Notes: a model not told the origin generated them from the sequence alone. Positions 1 to 8,544 are shown, numbered from the stretch's first letter. The stretch: 64,000 nucleotides of DNA from JADKAV01 sp963769435 (GCA_963769435.1 CAVYLN010000002.1:1116001-1180000); one strand, 5' to 3'. Made by a program: numbers and translations.

Positions 1-90
1 ACTCTGCATGCGGCCGTTGGCAACCCGCGCCCACACGCCGAAAGCCGCGAGCAGAACACCCACGCCGAGGAGAATCAATACACCAGACAC
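1..90 (-). CDS. N-terminus of a membrane-anchored, probably thioredoxin-like protein (partial)
   Basis: The first 30 residues of a minus-strand gene are visible before the window ends. A GTG start is followed by one hydrophobic segment (about residues 3-20) and then a basic stretch. That matches the N-terminal anchor of the thioredoxin-family proteins often found beside DUF4395 genes in actinobacteria. A GGGAGG lies about 13 nt upstream of the GTG, a long spacing, so the start is uncertain. The thioredoxin role is inferred from the divergent DUF4395 neighbour; no CxxC is in view. Confidence 0.4.
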   Translation of the reverse strand, partial: MSGVLILLGVGVLLAAFGVWARVANGRMQS

Positions 91-245
91 GTTGTGCAGA
101 ACACCTCCCTGTTCCCGGACATTCCCGACACGCCGTCTATCCTGGAACGGAAGGTCCGATCCGAGTCCGCAAGCAGGAATGCCTGAGGTGGGTTTCGGGT
201 TTCCAAGAGTACCCAGCAATCGCCACCCCGTCGAAAGAGCCCACA

Positions 246-725
246 GTGATCGATCCCCGCGGCACCCGCTTCTCCGCCGCCATCACCAGCATCGTGCTGG
301 CGCTGGTCATCCTGTCCGCCCCTGGACCGGTGGCGGGTGTGCTGATCAGTCTGCAGACGCTCGTCTTCGCCTTCGGCGCCATCCTCGGCCCCGGATCCCA
401 GCCCTACGGGTGGCTGTTCAAGACCCTGATCAGGCCCCGCCTGGCGGCGCCGTCCCACATGGAGGACTCGCTACCCCCGCAGTTCGCACAGGCCGTCGGG
501 CTGTTCTTCGGCCTGGCCGCCAGCGTCAGCATGCTGTTCGCCTGGACCCTCGGCGTGTGGATCTTCGCCGGATTCGCCCTGTTCGCCGCGGCGCTCAACG
601 CGATCTTCGGGTTCTGCCTCGGCTGCGAGGTCTACCTGAGGGTGCGCCGGTTCATCCCCGCTCCGGCCATCCCTTCGCAGGAGACCTCCTACATCGATCT
701 CACAGACCACACCTCGCGCGTCTGA
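246..725 (+). CDS. DUF4395 integral membrane protein
   Basis: A 159-residue membrane protein with about four hydrophobic segments (near residues 12-30, 36-50, 82-100 and 104-125) and the conserved GSQPYGWLFK and FGFCLGCEVY blocks of the DUF4395 family. Family members commonly sit beside thioredoxin or sulfurtransferase genes, and here a DsrE-family gene starts 1 nt after the stop. A role in sulfur or thiol redox chemistry at the membrane is inferred; no biochemical function is established. The start is GTG at 246. Confidence 0.8.
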   Translation: MIDPRGTRFSAAITSIVLALVILSAPGPVAGVLISLQTLVFAFGAILGPGSQPYGWLFKTLIRPRLAAPSHMEDSLPPQFAQAVGLFFGLAASVSMLFAWTLGVWIFAGFALFAAALNAIFGFCLGCEVYLRVRRFIPAPAIPSQETSYIDLTDHTSRV

Positions 726-726
726 G

Positions 727-1074
727 ATGCCTCGTCGGCTGATCGTCCAACTGACCACCGACGACCCGGAGACGGTGGCCACCGCGCTGACGGTGGCCGT
801 CACCGCACGTGCCTCAGGTGCCCAGGTCGACCTGTGGCTGTCCGGGCCGGCGACCATGTTCGCCGTCGTCGGCAGGGATCCGGGGATCGCCCTGGAGTAC
901 GCACCGGACGTCGAACAGTCGCTCGAAACGATCGGTTCGGTCACCGTCTGCAGCCAGTGCGCCGCACGCCGAGGACTGACAGAGGGGGACCTGCGCCCCG
1001 GAGTCAGGATCGCGGGCGCCGCCACTCTGGTGGAACAACTGCTTGCCGAGGGCACCCAGGCTCTAACGTACTGA
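727..1074 (+). CDS. DsrE/DsrF-like family protein
   Basis: A 115-residue soluble protein with the DsrE/F fold pattern: a beta strand LIVQLTTDDPET, an alternating alpha/beta core, a glycine-rich LSGPAT loop, and a Cys-x-x-Cys pair at residues 75 and 78 (VCSQC) near the family's usual cysteine. DsrE-type proteins carry or sense persulfide sulfur. The gene begins one base after the DUF4395 stop, so the two are almost certainly co-translated. The substrate is unknown. Confidence 0.75.
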   Translation: MPRRLIVQLTTDDPETVATALTVAVTARASGAQVDLWLSGPATMFAVVGRDPGIALEYAPDVEQSLETIGSVTVCSQCAARRGLTEGDLRPGVRIAGAATLVEQLLAEGTQALTY

Positions 1075-1129
1075 GGCCGTGCCACCGGCTCGCGCGGGAC
1101 GACGGCGGGTCGGCACGTCGGTGACCCAC

Positions 1130-1135
1130 TACGCT
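1130..1135 (+). promoter_or_regulatory. Putative -10 element (TACGCT) for a leaderless start
   Basis: TACGCT lies exactly 6 nt before the ATG at 1142. There is no Shine-Dalgarno sequence, and the same nAnnnT-N6-8-start layout recurs across the window. This is an inferred leaderless promoter for the microprotein and nitrobindin genes. Confidence 0.45.
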
Positions 1136-1141
1136 GGGGCC

Positions 1142-1240
1142 ATGACCGAGTTGTTCTTCACGTCACTGCTGGTGCTGGTGACGCTGGTAATCGTGTGGTT
1201 CTCCATCTACGTGCTCTACCGACTGTTCAAGAGCGAATAG
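1142..1240 (+). CDS. 32-residue single-pass membrane microprotein
   Basis: ATG to TAG encodes 32 residues: a short acidic N-terminus (MTEL), one long hydrophobic helix (about residues 5-26) and a basic tail (YRLFKSE). The last base of its TAG is the first base of the next gene's GTG, a one-base overlap that implies translational coupling. TACGCT sits 6 nt upstream and no ribosome-binding site is visible. I do not recognise a named family. The topology and coupling to the nitrobindin-like gene make it look like a real gene. Confidence 0.6.
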   Translation: MTELFFTSLLVLVTLVIVWFSIYVLYRLFKSE

Positions 1241-1749
1241 TGGATCTACCCGACGAGCTGCTGCCGCTTTCCTGGCTCCTCGGCCAATGGGTCGGCGTCG
1301 GGACCGGCCAGTACCCCACGATCGAGGACTTCCGTTTCGGTCAGGAACTGTCCTTCACCTGCGACGGCCGACCCTTCATCGCCATGAACTCCCGGTCATG
1401 GATACTCGACGACGAAGGCAACCGGGTCCGTCCGTCGGCCATGGAGTCCGCCTACTTCCGGCCCAGGCCTGACAACCAGTTCGAGGCACTTTTCGCCCAT
1501 CCCACCGGATTCACCGAGGTCTGGTACGGCCGCGTGACTATCGCCGACATCCAGGACGCCAGGATCACTCGGGCCAGTCTCGAGATGACCACCGACTCGG
1601 TGATGCGTACGGAGAGCGCCAAGGAGTATCTGGGCGGTCAGCGGCTCTACGGCCTGGTCCCCGACGGCGATCTGGCGTGGACGTTCGACATGAGCGCCAT
1701 GGGCGAACCCTTGAACAACCACCTGGCCGCCAAACTCCAGCGCGCGTGA
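1240..1749 (+). CDS. FABP-like/nitrobindin family heme-binding beta-barrel protein
   Basis: 169 residues with the actinobacterial FABP-like (THAP4/nitrobindin-type) pattern: LSWLLGQWVGVGTG near the N-terminus, YPTIEDFRFGQE, SRSWILD, YFRPRPD, HPTGFTEVWYG and a C-terminal LYGLVPDGDLAWTFDM. Family members form a 10-strand barrel that binds ferric heme and reacts with nitric oxide or peroxynitrite. I chose the GTG at 1240, which overlaps the microprotein's TAG by one base, rather than an upstream in-frame GTG, because conservation starts at LPDELLPLSW. It overlaps fur by 4 nt. Confidence 0.85.
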   Translation: MDLPDELLPLSWLLGQWVGVGTGQYPTIEDFRFGQELSFTCDGRPFIAMNSRSWILDDEGNRVRPSAMESAYFRPRPDNQFEALFAHPTGFTEVWYGRVTIADIQDARITRASLEMTTDSVMRTESAKEYLGGQRLYGLVPDGDLAWTFDMSAMGEPLNNHLAAKLQRA

Positions 1750-2153
1750 GCGAAGTGTTCGAGGCCAGGCTGCGCGACGGGGGCTACCGTCGGACGGAGC
1801 AGCGCCGCGAGGTATGGGAGACGGTGGGCCGTCTGCGCCACGCCACGCCCGACCAGATCGCGGCCGAACTGCCGGAGGTGGACACCTCCACCGTCTACCG
1901 CGCGCTCGAGGTCCTCGTCGAGGTGGGGCTGATCACCCATACCCATATCGGCCACGGTCCGCCGGTGTACCACGCGGTCGACGAGACGCCGCACCTGCAT
2001 CTGGTGTGCCAGCGGTGCGGTGCGCAAGCCTCCGCCGACGTGTCCTCCGCGGCCGGTCTGCTCGCCGCCCTCCTGGCAGAGCACGGTTTCGCGGCCGACC
2101 TCGACTACATGTCGCTACCGGGATTGTGCGCGAAGTGCCGCGAATCTAGATGA
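1746..2153 (+). CDS. Fur-family transcriptional regulator
   Basis: 135 residues. An N-terminal winged helix (residues 1-75) contains the recognition motif VDTSTVYRALEVL. A C-terminal dimerisation domain has histidine-rich metal ligands (H83, H85) and four structural zinc cysteines in two CxxC pairs (C88/C91 and C128/C131). It starts at a GTG overlapping the nitrobindin stop by 4 nt. Fur-family members sense iron, zinc, peroxide or heme; the sequence alone does not tell which. Its place between a heme-binding barrel and YgfZ fits iron or heme homeostasis. Confidence 0.9.
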   Translation: MSEVFEARLRDGGYRRTEQRREVWETVGRLRHATPDQIAAELPEVDTSTVYRALEVLVEVGLITHTHIGHGPPVYHAVDETPHLHLVCQRCGAQASADVSSAAGLLAALLAEHGFAADLDYMSLPGLCAKCRESR

Positions 2154-2193
2154 AGAGGAAACAAACCGGCACCCCTGGAGCGTTGTACCCGGC

Positions 2194-3134
2194 ATGACCC
2201 ATTTCGGCGATCCGTTCACCGAGCAGAAGCGCCTGGCCCGCGGTGAGGGCTGGGTGGCTCTGGATGACCGCTCGGTTCTTGCGCTCACCGGTGCCGACCG
2301 GATCGCCTGGCTCGACTCCCTGACATCGCATCGCATCGAGGCCGACTGCTCCACCCAGGCCCTGATCCTCGACCCCCACGGCCACATCGAGTACGACCTG
2401 CATGTGGTCGACGATGGCTCGACCACATGGCTGATCGTGGAAACCTCCGGCGCGGACACACTGCGGGGGTACCTGGAGTCGATGCGATTCCTGTCCGACG
2501 TGACGGTCTCGGATCTCAGCGAGGACCACCACGTCGTCTGGGTACCGCGCCGGGAGGGTTACGGCGATCGACCGACCTGGCTGGTACCCCTCGAGTACGC
2601 CGGCATCGGCTGGACCCCGGCCGGCAGCGACCGGGGTGGCAGCCGCCGACAAGTACGTCCCCCACCGACCCGACACGTTGGTCGGAGCGGAGGTGATCCT
2701 GCCCCGTGGAGAGCAGCCCGAGGGCCCGGAGTGCGGGAGTTGGGCGCTGAACGCGCTGCGCATCGCGGCCGGTGTTCCAGAGGTCGGCGTCGACTCCGAC
2801 CACAAGTCCCTGCCGCACGAACTCGGCCTCATCGGCTCGGCAGTGCATCTGGCCAAGGGCTGCTACCGGGGCCAGGAGACCGTCGCTCGTCTTCACAACA
2901 TGGGCCGCCCGCCGCGACGACTGGTCCTGCTGCACTTCGACGGCGCCCTGCCCGATCCCGGCGCCGAGGTGATGCTCGGGTGACAAGGTGATCGGCCGGG
3001 TCACCTCGGTGTCCCAGCACCACGAACTCGGGCCGATCGGCCTGGCGGTGGTGAAACGAGCTGCCGCCATCGACCAGCCCGTGTACGCCGACGGGATCGT
3101 GGCCGCCCAGGAACAGATCGTTGTGGCCGGATGA
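2194..3134 (+). CDS. ygfZ: Folate-binding YgfZ/CAF17-like iron-sulfur cluster protein (two frame breaks)
   Basis: About 312 residues once two breaks are bridged. The signature KGCYRGQET, with the conserved cysteine, is intact. The N-terminal GcvT-like domain has LTGADRIAWLDSLTSH, ILDPHGHIEYDLHV and RFLSDV. The first break is near 2633 (GGGG where GGG is expected) and the second near 2978 (GGG where GG is expected); removing both G bases gives one continuous frame to the TGA at 3134. YgfZ proteins help repair or assemble iron-sulfur clusters using tetrahydrofolate. The start is ATG 2194, 40 nt after fur. Confidence 0.85.
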
Positions 3135-3159
3135 GCACACTCAAACAGAAGGAGAACGC

Positions 3160-3390
3160 GTGATCACGATGTACTCGACGTCCTGGTGCGGCTACTGCAT
3201 CCGGCTGAAGTCCCAGATGAAGCGGGCCGGGCTCGACTTCCGGGAGGTCAACATCGAACAGGATCCGGCGGCGGCGCAATTCGTCGGAAGCGTCAACGGC
3301 GGCAATCACGTCGTGCCCACGGTGGTGCTCCCTGACGGAACCGCCATGACGAACCCGAGCATCAGGCAACTGATGGCGGCCGTCGACTAG
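3160..3390 (+). CDS. Mycoredoxin-like glutaredoxin
   Basis: 76 residues forming a thioredoxin fold with an N-terminal CGYC active site (C10, C13) in the context MYSTSWCGYCIRLK, the cis-proline segment HVVPTVVLPDG, and a C-terminal NPSIRQLM helix. This is the mycothiol-dependent Mrx1/NrdH-type glutaredoxin of actinobacteria, which reduces mixed disulfides between proteins and mycothiol. It starts at GTG 3160, preceded by a good GAAGGAG ribosome-binding site. It lies 25 nt after ygfZ, which fits a redox/iron-sulfur operon. Confidence 0.85.
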   Translation: MITMYSTSWCGYCIRLKSQMKRAGLDFREVNIEQDPAAAQFVGSVNGGNHVVPTVVLPDGTAMTNPSIRQLMAAVD

Positions 3391-3410
3391 GCACGGGTAC
3401 ACCCCCGGGG

Positions 3411-4079
3411 CTACAGCCCGGAGGCCCGCAGAGTTGCCCGCACGCCCGGATGGTCGGGGTCGAGCCCGTAGCGGTCCCGGTAGACGGCCACCACCGCGTC
3501 ATGCAGAGCGGCACGGACAGGTGGGGGCCCGTGCAGGTGGCCGCCATCGTCCGGCTGCGTCAGGCGGGCGCCCATCAACAGCAGGCGCGGCTCCTCACCC
3601 TCCTGCCCATGGTCCGGCGGGGCGTAGTCGCGGACCGCGAGCAGATGGACCCCGTGCCGCCGGTAGAAGTCGATGCGCCGCAGGTCGTCGCGACGCTCCG
3701 TCGAATCCTGCGGGCGACCGTCGGGGTCCTCCACGTCAAGCAACAGCATCGTGCGTCCGGCGTCGCGCAGGTGGTCGACCAATGCCGCGAACAGTGCCGA
3801 TCCGTGCCCGCCCCCGCGGTGCTCGGCATCCACCACGAAGTAGCGCAGAAACGACAACGACGTGCTGCCGAGGTGACGGACCAGCGCGAGTCCCACGGGT
3901 GGGGCCCCGGGCCTGCGCTCGTCCAGGAGGACGAGTAGTTGCTCGTCGGGACGGTTGGCCGTGATCTCCTCCCACGGCGCACGAAGCGCGAGCGGGAACG
4001 ACGACTCGTAGACGTGGCGCACGTCCGCCTGGTGGGCGGCGTCGAGCCCGGCGAACGCCGCCAGCCTGCGCTCGGTCAT
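3411..4079 (-). CDS. GNAT-family N-acetyltransferase
   Basis: 222 residues. The GNAT fold is visible in LRYFVVDAEHRGGGHGSALFAALVDHLRDAG, the acetyl-CoA-binding R/G-x-x-G-x-G/A loop, followed by a beta strand (MLLLDVEDPDG) and the FYRRHGV helix typical of the C-terminal half. It starts at ATG 4079, overlapping the amidohydrolase stop by 4 nt. It is the last gene of the five-gene operon from 8544. The acyl acceptor is unknown. The 20-nt spacer to the convergent mycoredoxin gene has a weak GGGCT-AC-AGCCC hairpin. Confidence 0.75.
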   Translation of the reverse strand: MTERRLAAFAGLDAAHQADVRHVYESSFPLALRAPWEEITANRPDEQLLVLLDERRPGAPPVGLALVRHLGSTSLSFLRYFVVDAEHRGGGHGSALFAALVDHLRDAGRTMLLLDVEDPDGRPQDSTERRDDLRRIDFYRRHGVHLLAVRDYAPPDHGQEGEEPRLLLMGARLTQPDDGGHLHGPPPVRAALHDAVVAVYRDRYGLDPDHPGVRATLRASGL

Positions 4080-5773
4080 GCCGTACCCCCGATCCCCAAG
4101 CCGGCGTCCCACGCGGCCTCACCGCCGACCACCGTCGCGAGCACCTCGATGTCTGCCAGCTCAGCGGGCTCCACCTGCGTGGGGTCGTCGGACAGGACGG
4201 CGAGGTCGGCGAGCTTCCCCGGTCCGATCCACCCCTTCCGGTCCTCCTCGTAGGAGGCGTAGGCCGACCCGTAGGTGTAGGCCCGCAGCGCGTCGTGTGC
4301 GCTCACCACTTCGTCGGGGCCGAGCAGGTCACCGGACGCAGTCCGCCGGTTCACCATGTCGTGGATGCCGAGCATGGGCCGGCCATCGACGACCGGCCGG
4401 TCGCTACTGCCCGGGACGACCAGTCCCGCGGCCAGCAGCGATGCGTGCCGGTAGGCCCAGTCGGAACGCTGCGGTCCCAGCGCTCGGCGCATGCCGTCGC
4501 CGATCTCGCCGACGAAGCGGCCCTGAGGCACCGGCACCACGCCGAGGCGGGCCGCCCTGACCACCTGATCGGGCCGGGCGACGCCGAAGTGTTCGATCCG
4601 GTGCCGGGGCTCCGGGTTTCCCGGACGGCCACCCCAGCCGGTCCGCGGGTGATCGCGCGCACAGCGTTCGTACGCGTCCAGCACGAGGTCTATCGCGGCG
4701 TCACCGATGGCGTGGGTGGCGACCCGCCAGCCGGAGCGATGGGCGGACACGATCGTGTCGACCAGTGCGTCCGCGTCGTCCTGCAGGTACCCGCGGACGC
4801 CGGGCTCGTCGCTGAAGTCGCGGCACATGGCGGCGGTGTGCCCGATCAGCGAACCGTCGGAGAACACCTTCACGGGTCCGAGGCGCAACCGGTCGTCGCC
4901 GAACCCGGTACGCAGACCCAGGTCGATGCCGGCGCCCAAGTCGTCGGCGTCGTTGCCGCGCAGTGCGTGCAGGGCCGCGGACACCACCATGAGTTCGACG
5001 CGGACGGCGAGGCGCCCGGCATCGCGGGCACGCTGATACGCGAGCGCCTCGACCGGGGTACGGCCGATCCAGCCCCCACCCACACCGGCCTCCACCACAC
5101 TGGTGATGCCCTGCCGGACGTACACGTCGCTGGCGCGTGCCACCGCGTGGGCGACATCGTCCACCAGGACTGGGCGACGCAGCGGTGTGAGCAGGTTCTG
5201 TGCCTGCTCCTGCAGAAGCCCCGTGGGGCGTCCGGAGATGTCCACCGCGACCGTCCCGCCCGGCACGTCGCGGCCATGGTCGGAGATGCCCAAGTCCGCC
5301 AGGACCGCCGTGCTCACCACACACATGTGCCCCGACGTGTGAGTGAGCAGGACCCGGCGCCCGGGCGCGACCCGCTCGAGCAGGTCGCGATCGGGATGGC
5401 CGCCGATCTTGTTCTCGTCGTAGCCGTTCCCGACGATCCACCGGTCCGCCGGCGTGATCGCGTTGGCCGCAGCGACCGCGGCGGCGACGTCGTCGAGGCT
5501 GTGGATCGGCGGGGTGGACAGATCGATCTCGTCGAGGCTGGCACCGAACCAGGCCATGTGCTGGTGGGCGTCGTGGAAGCCGGGCACGACGCACCGGCCG
5601 CCCAGGGACACCGTCCGTTTCGCAGTGAGCCCGGCAGCGTCCGGGCCGACGTGCAGGATCCGGTCGCCGAGCAGGGCCACGACGCCGGCCCGAGGTTCGA
5701 TCCCGGATTCATTCGGCGCCATCGTCAGGACGGCCGCGTCGGTGAGCAGCAGGTCGGCAACGGGGCTGTTCAC
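4076..5773 (-). CDS. YtcJ-like metal-dependent amidohydrolase
   Basis: 565 residues. The amidohydrolase_3/YtcJ pattern includes a metal-binding HDAHQHMAW near the N-terminus, LTHTSGHMCVVST, a VKVFSDGSLIGHTAAM strand, the histidines THAIGDAAIDLVLDAYE and HRIEHFGV, and the late acidic SSDRPVVDGRPMLGI. Members hydrolyse amide, formamide or lactam bonds. It starts at GTG 5773, giving a 4-nt overlap with the thioesterase stop; an upstream Met in frame lacks conservation. Position in a CoA-ligase operon suggests a step in catabolism of an N-acyl or formylated compound, which is inference. Confidence 0.85.
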   Translation of the reverse strand: MNSPVADLLLTDAAVLTMAPNESGIEPRAGVVALLGDRILHVGPDAAGLTAKRTVSLGGRCVVPGFHDAHQHMAWFGASLDEIDLSTPPIHSLDDVAAAVAAANAITPADRWIVGNGYDENKIGGHPDRDLLERVAPGRRVLLTHTSGHMCVVSTAVLADLGISDHGRDVPGGTVAVDISGRPTGLLQEQAQNLLTPLRRPVLVDDVAHAVARASDVYVRQGITSVVEAGVGGGWIGRTPVEALAYQRARDAGRLAVRVELMVVSAALHALRGNDADDLGAGIDLGLRTGFGDDRLRLGPVKVFSDGSLIGHTAAMCRDFSDEPGVRGYLQDDADALVDTIVSAHRSGWRVATHAIGDAAIDLVLDAYERCARDHPRTGWGGRPGNPEPRHRIEHFGVARPDQVVRAARLGVVPVPQGRFVGEIGDGMRRALGPQRSDWAYRHASLLAAGLVVPGSSDRPVVDGRPMLGIHDMVNRRTASGDLLGPDEVVSAHDALRAYTYGSAYASYEEDRKGWIGPGKLADLAVLSDDPTQVEPAELADIEVLATVVGGEAAWDAGLGIGGTA

Positions 5774-6228
5774 GGCCGCGGCCCCTGCGCCCCCGCGGCG
5801 AGCCAGCCGAACAGGGTCCGGAACGAATCGGTCCACGGGGCCGGGCGTCCGGACCCGTCCGTTTTGACGACAACGCGCGTTCCGTGGGCCACCGGAAGCT
5901 CGGTCCCTCCCGGGCCTGGCACAGCGCAGCGGTACCCCCAGGTGGCGCTTGTCCGTCCCAGCCGGACCGCAACGACCTCCACCCGCAATACCCCCGGGGA
6001 GGACACGGGGGCGGTGAACTCGAGGGCGATCCCGCGGACCACGTAGCCGATGTCCTCGTGCCGCTGGGACAGGTCGGTCCAGCCGTAGCCCAGGTGCTCG
6101 AAAAGCGCCGACTGCGCCCGCTCCACGTGCACTGCGAAGCGGGAGTTGTGCATGACTCCCAGCGGGTCCATCTCATCGAAGTAGACCGGGCTGTCGTACC
6201 GGAAGCAGGCCGGTCCCACCACAGTCAT
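5770..6228 (-). CDS. Hotdog-fold acyl-CoA thioesterase
   Basis: 152 residues. It has the 4-hydroxybenzoyl-CoA thioesterase-type motif YFDEMDPLGVMHNSRFAVHVERAQSALF, where the aspartate after DEM is the catalytic position, followed by the hotdog beta-sheet segments (YVVRGIALEFTAPV, VLRVEVVAVRLG). It starts at ATG 6228 with a 4-nt overlap of the ligase stop. It probably hydrolyses a CoA thioester produced by the neighbouring ligase/hydratase. Confidence 0.8.
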   Translation of the reverse strand: MTVVGPACFRYDSPVYFDEMDPLGVMHNSRFAVHVERAQSALFEHLGYGWTDLSQRHEDIGYVVRGIALEFTAPVSSPGVLRVEVVAVRLGRTSATWGYRCAVPGPGGTELPVAHGTRVVVKTDGSGRPAPWTDSFRTLFGWLAAGAQGPRP

Positions 6229-7790
6229 CGCCACACCCCTTCCGCCCGGTCCCACGTCCGGCCAGGGACCGCGACGATGCGCGTCTTGGCCACCCGGTGC
6301 GATGCCGTGACCGGCAGGTCGTCGCACACCTCCCAGTAGCGGGGCACCTTGAAGCGGGCCAACCGCTGACCGCAGTGCTCGGCGAGTTCCTCCACGAGCG
6401 CGTGCTCCGGGCGGTCGGCCCCGGCCATGGACACGAACGCCTTCACCTCCTCGCCGCGCAGTTCGTCGGGCACCGCCACCACGGCGGCGAGCCGGACGTC
6501 GGCGTGGGTGAGAAGGACGTCCTCGACCTCCCGGGCCGACACGTTCTCTCCTGCGCGCCGGACCATGTCCTTCAGCCGCCCCACCAGGTAGACGCGGCCG
6601 GCCTCGTCCATCCGCCCGAGGTCGCCGGTGTGGAACCAACCACCGCGGAAGGCTGCCGCCGTCGCCTCCGGGTCAGCCTCGTACCGGTCCATGAGACCCG
6701 GTCCACGCAGTACCACCTCTCCGACCTCGCCCCTGGGTACCGGCAGATCCTGGGCGTCCACGACCCTGACCTCCCGGGCCCGCGCCGGAGCCCCCACGCA
6801 GCCACTGCCCACGAGTTGATCGTGGTCCGCGTCGGTCACGCGCAGATCGGCACCGGTCTCGGTCATCCCGAAGGCCTCGTACCACTTCACACCCCACCGC
6901 TGCTCCAACTCCTCGTGGCGTGCGGGCGGGATGGCCGAGCACTGTACGACCCGGACCCGGTGGGAACGGTCGAGCGGGTCGGAGGGCATCTTCAGCATCA
7001 ACGTGGGCATCGCGGCCAGGCAGTAGAAGTAGGTGACCTCGTGCTCGCGCACCTTCGACCAGAATGTGGACGGGTGGAAGGCGTCCAGTACGACCAGGTG
7101 TGCCCCCGCCAACAGCGCGGCGACCACGTTCCACTGCGGGTCGATGTACGAGAACGCCTGCGCGGTGAGCATGGTGTCGCCGGCACCCAGATGTGGGAAC
7201 TCGTCCACGAGGCCGCCGCCGAGTTCGATCCAGTACCGGTGGGACAACACGCACCCTTTGGGGCGTCCCGTCGTGCCGGAGGTGTACGCGATGTTCACGG
7301 TGTCCTCGGCGCCGACCCGGTGCGCGGGCGGCGCAGGGATTGCCTCGACCGGCAGTCCGGCGCCTGCCAGCTGCTCGACGTGGAGCACGGGCAGGTCCAG
7401 ATGGGCACAGCCGAGCGCCTCGCGCACCTGCCCGGAGAGGCTGGCGGATGTGACCACGGCGCTGGCGCGGGAGTGCTCCAGGATGTGGCCGGCGTCCTCC
7501 TGCCGGTAATGCGGGTTCAGAGGGACCATCGCCGCGCCGAGCCGAGCCAGCGCCAGCCACGTCAGCGGGAACTCCGCACGGTTGGCCATCATCACCGCGA
7601 CCCGGTCGCCGACCGCGACCCCCCGGTCGGCCAGCGCGGCGGCCAGGCCGGCCGATCGTCGGCCCACGTCGGCGAAGGTCAGCGACTCGCCGGGGTCGAA
7701 CGTCCAGGCCATCCGGTCCGGCCACAGGCGGGCCGCACGGTCGACGGCGGCAACCAGATCCTTGGCGTCCGCACCCCTTGGGTCACCCAC
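6225..7790 (-). CDS. AMP-forming acyl-CoA synthetase (ANL superfamily)
   Basis: 521 residues. ANL motifs are in order: AYTSGTTGRPKGCVLSH (P-loop A3), YEAFGMTETG (A5), WFHTGDLGRMDEAGRVYLVGRLKDMVRRAGENVSA split by the A7/A8 hinge, and a C-terminal VAKTRIV lysine (A10). It activates a carboxylic acid as an adenylate and transfers it to CoA. The sequence resembles the crotonobetaine/carnitine- and aromatic-acid-CoA ligases, but the substrate cannot be assigned. It starts at GTG 7790, overlapping the hydratase stop by 8 nt. Confidence 0.85.
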   Translation of the reverse strand: MGDPRGADAKDLVAAVDRAARLWPDRMAWTFDPGESLTFADVGRRSAGLAAALADRGVAVGDRVAVMMANRAEFPLTWLALARLGAAMVPLNPHYRQEDAGHILEHSRASAVVTSASLSGQVREALGCAHLDLPVLHVEQLAGAGLPVEAIPAPPAHRVGAEDTVNIAYTSGTTGRPKGCVLSHRYWIELGGGLVDEFPHLGAGDTMLTAQAFSYIDPQWNVVAALLAGAHLVVLDAFHPSTFWSKVREHEVTYFYCLAAMPTLMLKMPSDPLDRSHRVRVVQCSAIPPARHEELEQRWGVKWYEAFGMTETGADLRVTDADHDQLVGSGCVGAPARAREVRVVDAQDLPVPRGEVGEVVLRGPGLMDRYEADPEATAAAFRGGWFHTGDLGRMDEAGRVYLVGRLKDMVRRAGENVSAREVEDVLLTHADVRLAAVVAVPDELRGEEVKAFVSMAGADRPEHALVEELAEHCGQRLARFKVPRYWEVCDDLPVTASHRVAKTRIVAVPGRTWDRAEGVWR

Positions 7791-8544
7791 CGGAGGTCTC
7801 CCGGAATACCTCTGCGGCGGACTGCGCCTCCCCGGTCGACATGGTCGCGATCGCCGCGTCCACTTCGCGCTCAAAGGCCTCCGGCTCGGTGGAGTCCACG
7901 CCCTGGTCGAGCAGCGACTTGGCCAGCGCCAGGGCGGACGGGGGCTGCGCGGCGAGCCGCTGCGCCAGTTCGTCTGCAGCCTCCTCGTGCGACCCCGTCG
8001 GGACGACCCGGTTCACCAGCCCAAGACGGTGCGCGTCGTCAGCCGACAGGTGTTCGCCCAGGAACAGCAGCTCCTTCGCACGCACCGGGCCCACGGTCCG
8101 CGGCAGCAGCGCGGAGATCCCGCCGGTCACGCTGAGCCCGACGCCCACCTCGGGGAACCCGAATCGGGCGTCCTGCGCCGCCACGACGAGGTCGCACCCG
8201 AGAGCGAATTCGGCGCCCGCACCGAGCGCGTAGCCGTGGACGGCGGCGATGACCGGGCCCGGGAACGACCGGATCGCGCGGGTGACGTCCTGGATCCGCT
8301 GCAGCCGCAGACGGGCCGCGGCTTCGTCCTCGGCGGGTGCGGGTTCCTTCAGGTCGTGGCCGGCGCAGAACGCACGTCCGCGGCCGGCAAGGACCACGAC
8401 CGCGACTTCTTCGGCACGGGCCCGCTCGAAAGACGCCAGGACACCGTCGACCAGGGCGGGCACGACGGCGTTGAGACGGTTCGGTCGGTCGAGGTGCACT
8501 GCGGCGACCCGGCCGTTGGTCGAATACGAGACACACTCGTTCAC
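7783..8544 (-). CDS. Enoyl-CoA hydratase/isomerase family protein
   Basis: 253 residues with the crotonase fold: the oxyanion-hole segments RAFCAGHDLK and VHGYALGAGAEFALGCDLVVA, the FPEVGVGLSVTGGIS helix, and the LLFLGEHLSADDAHRLGLVNRVV block. The usual second catalytic glutamate position reads ALPEVGVGLS-like (FPEVGVGLS). It starts at GTG 8544 and is the first gene of the operon. It hydrates or isomerises an acyl-CoA, probably the product of the adjacent ligase. Confidence 0.85.
   Translation of the reverse strand: MNECVSYSTNGRVAAVHLDRPNRLNAVVPALVDGVLASFERARAEEVAVVVLAGRGRAFCAGHDLKEPAPAEDEAAARLRLQRIQDVTRAIRSFPGPVIAAVHGYALGAGAEFALGCDLVVAAQDARFGFPEVGVGLSVTGGISALLPRTVGPVRAKELLFLGEHLSADDAHRLGLVNRVVPTGSHEEAADELAQRLAAQPPSALALAKSLLDQGVDSTEPEAFEREVDAAIATMSTGEAQSAAEVFRETSGG

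Noticed and set aside
3391..3410. Terminator hairpin GGGCT-AC-AGCCC between the convergent mycoredoxin and GNAT genes
   Set aside because: Only 5 bp of stem and no U-tract; too weak to list as a feature.
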